Shown piece by piece: positions 55,139-64,000 of a stretch of DNA of 64,000 nucleotides. The stretch is taken from positions 302,912 through 366,911 of the forward strand of contig JANQPO010000014.1 of NCBI GenBank assembly GCA_028289445.1. Reading direction: 5' to 3'. This stretch comes from Tepidamorphaceae bacterium. Its GTDB lineage: Bacteria > Pseudomonadota > Alphaproteobacteria > Rhizobiales > JAKSCL01. Made by a program: the position numbers and the translations under genes. Numbering within the stretch: position 1 is the first letter of the stretch; each line of letters opens with the position of its first letter. Under the pieces are notes generated by a model. It had not been told where the DNA came from, searched no databases, and saw nothing but the letters and a program-made list of their open reading frames with translations.

Positions 55139-55816
55139 CGCTTCCGGCGCGACAGAGAGCATCCGGTCGCGGGCGGCAAACCACTCGGCCGCATAGTCGA
55201 CATCGGCGTAGGACGGAAAATACGGCCCGCCTTCGGTGAAATGCACGAGCGCCGCCTCCGGATCGTGATCGTAGACGCCAACGAGGTGATTCCACTGGCG
55301 CGGGATTTCGCCGATCCGTTCGTCATCCCCCAGCCATTTGAACTGGTGAAGTTCGAGACCGGACCGCTCGTTCACATAGTCCATCGACAGTGCGTCGCAC
55401 TGTGCATTGTTGAACAGGATCACGCTCGACCAGTTCTTCTTTTCGTACTTCGTCTGAACCTGGCCCAGGAACTTGGTGTCCTCGGCCGGCTGATAGTCGT
55501 GCTTGACGACCTGAACCGCGTAGTTGTCGTCGCGCAGCGCCCATAGCTCGGCGATGTCGCGGCGCATGATCATGTCGCAGTCCATGAACACCGACCAGCC
55601 GTCATAGCCCGACAAATAGGGTGTCAGGAACCTGGAGAAGGAGAATTCGGTCGACTGCAAAGCGTTGCGCTCGCGGGTAAAGATGCCGGCAAGCGTATCA
55701 AGCGCGATGGGGCAGATTTGAACGGGTATAGTGGCCTTCTCGATGATTGTGTGCGCCAACACGTGATAGGCCACGACTTCCTTGGAGTCATACCCGATGA
55801 AAACCCGAGCGACCAT
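55136..55816 (-). CDS. GT8-like glycosyltransferase
   Basis: The 226-residue protein has a GT-A fold pattern: RVFIGYDSKEVVAYHVLAHTI at the start, the DxD metal motif in SVFMDCDMIMRRDI, and later NNAQCDALSMDYVN, IPRQWNHLVG and HFTEGGPYFPSY. It belongs with the glycogenin-like/LPS-type glycosyltransferase group. The donor and acceptor sugars are unknown. It lies 42 bases after the methyltransferase gene and its stop codon is inside the right terminal repeat of the MITE-like element. Confidence 0.82.
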   Translation of the reverse strand: MVARVFIGYDSKEVVAYHVLAHTIIEKATIPVQICPIALDTLAGIFTRERNALQSTEFSFSRFLTPYLSGYDGWSVFMDCDMIMRRDIAELWALRDDNYAVQVVKHDYQPAEDTKFLGQVQTKYEKKNWSSVILFNNAQCDALSMDYVNERSGLELHQFKWLGDDERIGEIPRQWNHLVGVYDHDPEAALVHFTEGGPYFPSYADVDYAAEWFAARDRMLSVAPEA

Positions 55817-55858
55817 GCTCTGCTCCCTGCCGATTCCGCAGATCTAGTTCGGTGGAGT

Positions 55859-56533
55859 CTAAGTGAAGGTGGGACCGCCCCGAAGCGATGTTACTTTCTT
55901 TCCACGTTTTTGTCGCAGCAGACCGGTCCGCGTTCGTTCCTCGATGAGAAACAGATAGCTGATATTTGGGTGGCGCGCTGCGACGCCCGTGATCAACGCA
56001 CGCCACCATTGCGGCTCACGCACGGTGCAATGGGCATTCTCACCGCTTGGAAGCGTCTTTGCCGCGGGATAGGACGCGATATTGGCAAAGACGAAACGTT
56101 TGGCGAGGCTGAACAGATCGTCGACGATCCATTCCATGTCCTCTTCCGGACAATGCTCAAGGACGTCCGTGCAGATCACGCCATCGGTCGGTTCACTCGG
56201 CCGCCTGCTCAGCGGCGGATATCCTGGATCATACAGAACGATCTCCGGGTCGCCCCAATAGCTCGCGATCGATGAGGCGATGCAGCCTCCTGGCAGCACC
56301 AGGTCCTGGCGCTCATATTGCAGACCCTTGCCGCAACCATAGTCGATCAGGGAGCTGGCTTGCGTATCGACCATCAACTCGCGGATGGCGGGGGCATGTT
56401 CCGGCAGGCTCTGACCCGGAAAGGTCTCCTCCGGCGACAGGCCTTGCGCTGTCGCGCCTTCGGTGTGGAGCTGACGATACTGTTCAATCAGCGCGAGATA
56501 GCGCGGGCTGGGCGACGTCTGCGAAAATCCCAC
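55859..56533 (-). CDS. SAM-dependent methyltransferase in a glycan-type cluster
   Basis: The 224-residue protein has a class I SAM motif SLIDYGCGKGLQY (motif I), EIVLYDPGYPP and GVICTDVLEHCPEED (motif III-like) with FANIASYPA. It resembles methyltransferases found in glycan or antigen clusters. The substrate is unknown. It sits 22 bases after aspS and 42 bases before the GT8-like gene, all on the minus strand. Confidence 0.8.
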   Translation of the reverse strand: MGFSQTSPSPRYLALIEQYRQLHTEGATAQGLSPEETFPGQSLPEHAPAIRELMVDTQASSLIDYGCGKGLQYERQDLVLPGGCIASSIASYWGDPEIVLYDPGYPPLSRRPSEPTDGVICTDVLEHCPEEDMEWIVDDLFSLAKRFVFANIASYPAAKTLPSGENAHCTVREPQWWRALITGVAARHPNISYLFLIEERTRTGLLRQKRGKKVTSLRGGPTFT

Positions 56534-56555
56534 GGCGCCCTGCCCCTTCAGTCTC

Positions 56556-58325
56556 TTAGGCCGGCGGATTGACGCGAATGTGGAGGTCCTGGAGTTGCTT
56601 TGCCGTCGCTTCGCTCGGCGCGCCCATCATCAGGTCCGCGGCCTGCTGGTTCATCGGGAACAGTGCCACTTCGCGCAGATTGTCGACGCCGCATAGGAGC
56701 ATGACGATGCGGTCGATGCCGGCCGCCATGCCGCCGTGGGGCGGCGCGCCATAGTGGAATGCGCGATACATGCCGCCGAACTGCGCTTCCAAGACGGATT
56801 CATCGTAGCCGGCAATCTCGAACGCCTTCACCATGATCTCTGGCAGATGGTTTCGGATGGCCCCGGAGGCGATCTCATAGCCATTGCACACGAGATCGTA
56901 TTGATAGGCCTTCAGGTCCAGGGGATCGCCCGCCGCAAGGGCGTCGAGCCCGCCTTGCGGCATCGAGAAGGGGTTGTGAGAGAACTCAACCTTCTTCTCG
57001 TCCTCGTCCCACTCATACATTGGGAAATCGACGATCCAGGCCAGGTCGAACCGGTCCCGGTCGACCAGATCGAGCTCCGATCCCACGCGGTCGCGCGCCG
57101 CGCCGGCAAAAGCCGCGAACTTCGCCGGAACCCCGGCGACGAAGAACACGGCGTCTCCATCGTCAAGACCGAACCGATCTCGGATCGCCGCCGTGCGCTC
57201 GGGGCCAATGTTCTTGGCGACCGGTCCGGCGCCCTCGCCGTCGCGAAAGAAGATGTAACCCAGACCCGGCTGGCCTTCGCCCTGTGCCCAAGCGTTCATC
57301 CGGTCGCAAAAGGCTCTTGAGCCGCCACCCTTAGCAGGTAGCCCCCACACCTCGACCTTGGAATCGCTGGCGATCATATTGGCGAAGATTTTGAAGCCTG
57401 AGCCGGCGAAATGGTCGGTGACCGCCTCCATCTCGATAGGGTTGCGCAGGTCTGGCTTGTCGGTGCCGTATTTGCGCATCGCTTCGGCGTAAGGAATGCG
57501 CGGCAGCGTCGATGTCACCGGCTTGCCGTTGGCGAACTCTTCGAACACGCCCCGGATCACCGGTTCCATGGTGTCGAAGATTTCGTCCTGCTCGACAAAA
57601 CTCATTTCAATATCAAGCTGATAGAATTCGCCCGGCAGCCGGTCGGCGCGCGGGTCCTCGTCGCGAAAACACGGCGCGATCTGAAAATACCGATCGAAGC
57701 CGGCGATCATGATCAGTTGTTTGAACTGCTGCGGTGCTTGCGGCAAGGCGTAGAACTTACCCGGATGGATGCGCGATGGGACTAGAAAGTCCCGTGCGCC
57801 TTCCGGCGACGAGGCGGTCAGTATAGGCGTTTGAAACTCCTGAAAGCCGGCAGCCACCATACGATCGCGCATCGTTTTGATCACCGCGCCTCTCGTCGTG
57901 ATGTTGCGATGAAGGGTGTCACGCCTTAGGTCGATGAAGCGGTATTTCAAGCGGGTCTCTTCCGGATAGTCGGGTTCGCCGAAGACCGGGAGCGGCAGTT
58001 CCTCCGCCTTGGACAAGACCTCGATCTCGCGCGCGAAAACCTCGACCTCGCCGGTCGGCAGGTCCGGGTTCACGGTGTCGGCCGAACGCGCTTTGACGTC
58101 GCCATCAACTCTAAGAACCCACTCGGCGCGCACCGTTTCGGCCAACGAGAACGCCGGCGAATCCGGGTCGGCGACGATCTGTGTAACGCCATAGTGGTCG
58201 CGCAGGTCGATGAACAAAACACCGCCATGGTCACGGACCCGATGAACCCAGCCCGACAAACGTGCCGTCTGGCCCACCTGTGACGCGGTCAATGCGCCGC
58301 ATGTGTGTGTGCGATACCGATGCAT
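56556..58325 (-). CDS. aspS: Aspartyl-tRNA synthetase
   Basis: The 589-residue class II synthetase has the OB anticodon-binding domain ([24 protein letters not shown]), motif 2 [24 protein letters not shown], the bacterial GAD insertion and motif 3 [16 protein letters not shown]. It charges tRNA-Asp, or tRNA-Asp and tRNA-Asn in species without AsnRS. It starts a leftward run with the methyltransferase and glycosyltransferase and is divergent from rnd. Confidence 0.96.
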   Translation of the reverse strand: MHRYRTHTCGALTASQVGQTARLSGWVHRVRDHGGVLFIDLRDHYGVTQIVADPDSPAFSLAETVRAEWVLRVDGDVKARSADTVNPDLPTGEVEVFAREIEVLSKAEELPLPVFGEPDYPEETRLKYRFIDLRRDTLHRNITTRGAVIKTMRDRMVAAGFQEFQTPILTASSPEGARDFLVPSRIHPGKFYALPQAPQQFKQLIMIAGFDRYFQIAPCFRDEDPRADRLPGEFYQLDIEMSFVEQDEIFDTMEPVIRGVFEEFANGKPVTSTLPRIPYAEAMRKYGTDKPDLRNPIEMEAVTDHFAGSGFKIFANMIASDSKVEVWGLPAKGGGSRAFCDRMNAWAQGEGQPGLGYIFFRDGEGAGPVAKNIGPERTAAIRDRFGLDDGDAVFFVAGVPAKFAAFAGAARDRVGSELDLVDRDRFDLAWIVDFPMYEWDEDEKKVEFSHNPFSMPQGGLDALAAGDPLDLKAYQYDLVCNGYEIASGAIRNHLPEIMVKAFEIAGYDESVLEAQFGGMYRAFHYGAPPHGGMAAGIDRIVMLLCGVDNLREVALFPMNQQAADLMMGAPSEATAKQLQDLHIRVNPPA

Positions 58326-58412
58326 GTGAATGTCGCCGAGATTGTTTCAGGCCGGGTCTTCCCTTTGTTGCCAGTGTTTGTCAAGCGGGGCAAAGGTGCT
58401 AAAGCCAAGGCA

Positions 58413-59648
58413 ATGAAACAAAAAAGCGCGCCCCTCCCCGCCGTCGACCTCACGCCGATCGACACGACAGAGGCTCTTTCAGCATTCTGCCAGGACATGG
58501 CGGCTGAGCCTTTCGTCACGGTGGACACGGAGTTCATTCGCGAAACGACCTATTGGCCCCAGCTTTGCCTCGTCCAGATCGCCGGCCGCGACCGCGCCGT
58601 CGCGATCGATCCCTTGGCCGATGGCATCGATCTCGCACCCTTTTTCAGCCTCATGGAAAATCCTTCCGTGCTGAAGGTCTTTCACGCAGCGCGTCAGGAT
58701 CTGGAAATAATTTGGAATCTCGGCCGGCTTATCCCCAGTCCGATCTTCGATACCCAGGTCGCGGCGATGGTGTGTGGCTTTGGCGATTCGATTTCTTACG
58801 ACCAGTTAGTGCAACGGATCTGCGGCGGTCAGATCGACAAATCGTCCAGGTTCACCGACTGGTCCCGCCGGCCGCTGTCGCACAAGCAAGTCACCTACGC
58901 CTTGAGCGACGTGACCTATCTGCGCAACGTTTATCTGGCGCTGCAGACGAGCCTCGACGAGCAAGACCGCAGCCATTGGGTGCGCGAGGAAATGGCGATC
59001 CTGACCTCGTCCGACACTTATGATGTGAGGCCCGAGCAGGCCTGGAAGCGCTTGAAGATGCGCGTTAAGCGGCCGCGTGATCTGGCGGTCATGATGACCG
59101 TCGCCGAGTGGCGTGAGGCAGAGGCCCAGTCGCGCGATATGCCGCGTAATCGCATTCTCAAAGACGATGCGATCTATGAGATCGCGACACAAAAACCGAC
59201 GACACCGGACGCCTTGGCAAAGTTGCGCGCTGTGCCCAAGGGCTACCACCGTTCGCGCCACGCGGCCGGACTGCTGGCCGCCGTGGAGGCCGGTCTGGCG
59301 ATCGATCCAGACGCCATCCCGCGCATTGAGAGACATCAGCCGCCGCCGAACGGCATAGGAGCGGTCGTAGACCTGCTGAAAGTGCTACTTAAGGCCGTAT
59401 CGGAATCCGAAGGAGTCGCAGCGCGGATCATTGCAACCGTCGATGATTTGACGCGGATTGCAGCTGACGACGCGGCGCCGGTCGCAGCGCTCAATGGCTG
59501 GCGGCGCGAAATCTTCGGCGAGAAAGCGCTTGATCTCAAACACGGCCGACTTTGCCTCCGTGTCATGGATGGCAAGGTCGAGGTCGTTCCCGTTCAGGCG
59601 CTTGAGATGCCAGATCGGCCGGTTCCCGCAGTCACGGTCTCAGCTTGA
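58413..59648 (+). CDS. rnd: Ribonuclease D
   Basis: The 411-residue 3'-5' exoribonuclease has the DEDD motifs VDTEFIRE (I), [12 protein letters not shown] (II) and YALSDVTYL (III), then an HRDC domain. It trims tRNA and other RNA 3' ends. The ATG at 58413 is preferred; earlier in-frame codons back to 58305 run into the divergent aspS start. Its 3' end overlaps the convergent ppx by 55 bases. Confidence 0.93.
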   Translation: MKQKSAPLPAVDLTPIDTTEALSAFCQDMAAEPFVTVDTEFIRETTYWPQLCLVQIAGRDRAVAIDPLADGIDLAPFFSLMENPSVLKVFHAARQDLEIIWNLGRLIPSPIFDTQVAAMVCGFGDSISYDQLVQRICGGQIDKSSRFTDWSRRPLSHKQVTYALSDVTYLRNVYLALQTSLDEQDRSHWVREEMAILTSSDTYDVRPEQAWKRLKMRVKRPRDLAVMMTVAEWREAEAQSRDMPRNRILKDDAIYEIATQKPTTPDALAKLRAVPKGYHRSRHAAGLLAAVEAGLAIDPDAIPRIERHQPPPNGIGAVVDLLKVLLKAVSESEGVAARIIATVDDLTRIAADDAAPVAALNGWRREIFGEKALDLKHGRLCLRVMDGKVEVVPVQALEMPDRPVPAVTVSA

Positions 59649-61172
59649 AGACCGACGAGTTTGGCGAGCCGCTGAAGTCTGGCGTCGATACGATCGCTCT
59701 TTAGGCTCGCAGGTTCCGGTTCGAGATGGAGCCGGAGAACGCCGTCATCCACTTCAAAGCGCGTGCGCGACAGGACTCCCGGCATCGAAGCAGAGAGTCG
59801 GTAGGCGAGCTTGAGTGCCGCTCCAAGCACCGCTGCCCGTTGAACGCCATTGAGATCCACGAGGTGTCGCAATCCGGGGCCGGGTTCCGCATCGCTGAGG
59901 CTGGCGTTGCAATAGTAGACCGTGAGCGCCAACACAGCGCGGCCTGGATGATCGATGCCGATGAAGCCGGCATTGGCGACGATGTTGAGGCTCTGTTCGC
60001 CGCGATAGTCCGCGTGCGCGCGCCAGCCGATATCGGCCAGCCAGCACGCGGCATGGCGAATGCGCTTATGCTCGGGATCCTCGCGATGGCCGAGAGCGGC
60101 GAAGAGCTGATCGGTCCAGCCGCATAACTCGCGGGCGTGATCGGGGGAGCGAGAGCGCAGGATCGCGAATTCTCTGGTTGCCGACAAGAGCGGGTCTTCG
60201 GCCTTGGTCGCCTCGTCGAGATGGCTGAACAATAGGCCTTCGCGCACACCCAGCGCCGAAATCAGCATGGATCGCGCCTTGGTTCGCTTGAGGACCTCTT
60301 CCAGGACAATCGCGCCATACGGCAATAGTGCCACCCGCTGGTTCGACACAGCCGCCGGTCCCGTAAGGTGGTCGATCTCGGAACGCTGCATCTGCCGGGC
60401 CAGGGCGATCGCATGCTTGGACTTGATCCGATAGGCATGCAACACGCGTAGCGGATAGTCGATGGTCGCCATGTGCAGCTTGGCGAAGGCTCGCCAGGTG
60501 CCACCGATGGCGTAAAACGGTCGCCCGTTCAGCTTTGGCAGCTCTATCGCGTCCAGCGTGCTTTCAACGATGTCCCGGGCCTTCTTGAGGTTGCCACCCG
60601 ATCGATCGCGCAAGCGCAATGCACCGATCGGAAAGGACTGGAGGCTGGTTACCACGCCACCGTTGAGTTCGACCAGTTCAAGGCTGCCGCCGCCCAGATC
60701 GCCGACGAGACCATCAGGCGCGTGGAAGCCCGAGACCACGCCCAGCGCAGTCAAGTGCGCCTCCTGCGTGCCGGAGATCACGTCAACGGGCACCCCGCAA
60801 ATCCGGCTGGCCTCAGCGACGAAATCTGCACCGTTGGAGGCATCGCGAGTCGCCGCAGTAGCAAAGACCAGCACGGATTCGCAGCGCAACTGATCGCTGA
60901 GTGCCCGATAGCGCCGCAGCGTATCAAGCGCCCGTTCAATCGAGGCCTCTGCCAACAATCCAGTTTCGGCCAGCCCCTCGCCCAACCCACACAAGGTCTT
61001 TTCGTTGTAGAGCGGTGTCGGGCTGCGGTTCAGCCCTTCATAGACGACGAGACGGACTGAGTTCGATCCGATATCGATGACGCCAATCGGTCGCACGTCC
61101 GGCAAACGGCCCTGCGCCGGCAAACCGTCTCCGCCGCCGGAAAGCGGATCGGCGCCGGCGGAAAATGGGCCG

Positions 61173-63455
<2,283 letters not shown>

Positions 63456-63517
63456 ATCGCTCTCCCACCTCGCCGTTACCATGTCTCTGCGACACGACCT
63501 TGACGTTCGGTTCTTGG

Positions 63518-64000
63518 TTATCCGTCTGAACCGCTATCCAAAATTCGCGCTGCCATCGATCGTGTCACGGCTCGCTTCGCGGCCAGGGCCTCGCGGTCGA
63601 GCGTGTCGACGATATCGATCGTTGCGGCAACCGATCGTTCGATGCGCCGTAAAATGTAAGATACGACGGTTGGGTCCGGAATCAATTGACGATCCGCAAA
63701 CAGCTTAACGAGAACGGCGTTCAACAAGGCATCGTCGGGTTCGAACAGCTCAATCGCCGGGATGGCGAGCACCCGCGACCGCAAATCGGCCAGCGTCAAA
63801 CCCCAGTCCTGCGGCCATGAGCGCGCGGTTAGAAGCAGCGACATGCCAAGTTCGCGCACCTGATTGAGAAGATGGAACAGGCCCGTTTGATCGGGTTTCC
63901 AGCCGTCTGGAACTTCAAGGACCAGCGCACGGCCACTGAAATAGACATCGCCGATCTCCGGAAGTGCCTCGGTCGGGTCGATGAACCGGGCATTGGTGTG
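63518..64000 (-). CDS. hdaA: HdaA/DnaA-related regulator of replication, 5' end beyond the window
   Basis: The visible C-terminal part (160 residues) matches the DnaA-like AAA+ protein Hda/Hda[55 protein letters not shown] and [23 protein letters not shown]. HdaA with the beta clamp inactivates DnaA-ATP (RIDA). The Walker A and N-terminal clamp-binding motif lie beyond the right edge. It is upstream of ppk with a 62-base gap. Confidence 0.87.
   Translation of the reverse strand, partial: HTNARFIDPTEALPEIGDVYFSGRALVLEVPDGWKPDQTGLFHLLNQVRELGMSLLLTARSWPQDWGLTLADLRSRVLAIPAIELFEPDDALLNAVLVKLFADRQLIPDPTVVSYILRRIERSVAATIDIVDTLDREALAAKRAVTRSMAARILDSGSDG

Overview
The window reads as a chromosomal segment of a high-G+C alphaproteobacterium, probably of the Hyphomicrobiales/Rhodospirillales type. 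The markers are a complex I NDUFA12 (B17.2) subunit gene, a DnaA-related HdaA next to ppk and ppx, sdhE coupled to mfd and divergent from recG, accB-accC-aat next to a DUF2155 gene, an IalB-family protein, and a B12-dependent (class II) ribonucleotide reductase of the alphaproteobacterial type. No rRNA, tRNA, CRISPR array or complete insertion sequence was recognised. The species cannot be named from the sequence alone.

Layout. 1-6.1 kb: a leftward run of genes for exported proteins of unknown function. It includes an 829-residue protein with an LCCL domain and a Cys-rich exported protein cut by the left edge, and is divergent from a LuxR-type regulator with no luxI in view. 7.0-7.7 kb: non-coding DNA with the 3' remnant of a beta-lactamase-family hydrolase. 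7.8-12.3 kb: an oxidoreductase, a small helical-repeat protein, then btaA-btaB-plcP for phosphate-starvation lipid remodelling (phospholipid replaced by the betaine lipid DGTS) behind a Pho-box-like site. 12.4-27.1 kb: mixed metabolism and envelope genes: a B12-binding radical SAM protein, RlpA-like protein, two orphan periplasmic binding proteins, two MDR oxidoreductases, a UbiH-family hydroxylase, AEC permease, late acyltransferase, malyl-CoA lyase, HspQ, IalB, a degenerate adenylate-forming protein and a FrnE-like thioredoxin-fold protein.

27.1-40 kb: housekeeping: mfd, sdhE, recG, a HerA/FtsK-like ATPase, DUF502 and YbaN membrane proteins, glmS and glmU. 40-47.5 kb: a SPOR-like protein, M48 protease with TPRs, DsbA-like protein, accB-accC-aat, DUF2155, a methyltransferase and NDUFA12. 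47.5-54 kb: a palindrome-rich 0.76-kb leader, nrdJ, a small unknown gene and AMP nucleosidase. 54-58.3 kb: aspS followed on the same strand by a methyltransferase, a GT8-like glycosyltransferase and an MptE/DUF115-like protein. A 273-bp element with 25-bp terminal inverted repeats (MITE-like) separates the last two. 58.4-64 kb: rnd, ppx, ppk and hdaA (cut by the right edge).

Genes that work together: btaA/btaB/plcP (lipid exchange under phosphate limitation), glmU/glmS (UDP-GlcNAc supply), accB/accC (malonyl-CoA), ppk/ppx (polyphosphate turnover), and mfd/recG (DNA repair). The least explained parts are the exported-protein cluster beside the LuxR-type regulator, the ligase-like protein lacking its catalytic motifs, and the glycan-type cluster carrying the MITE-like element.
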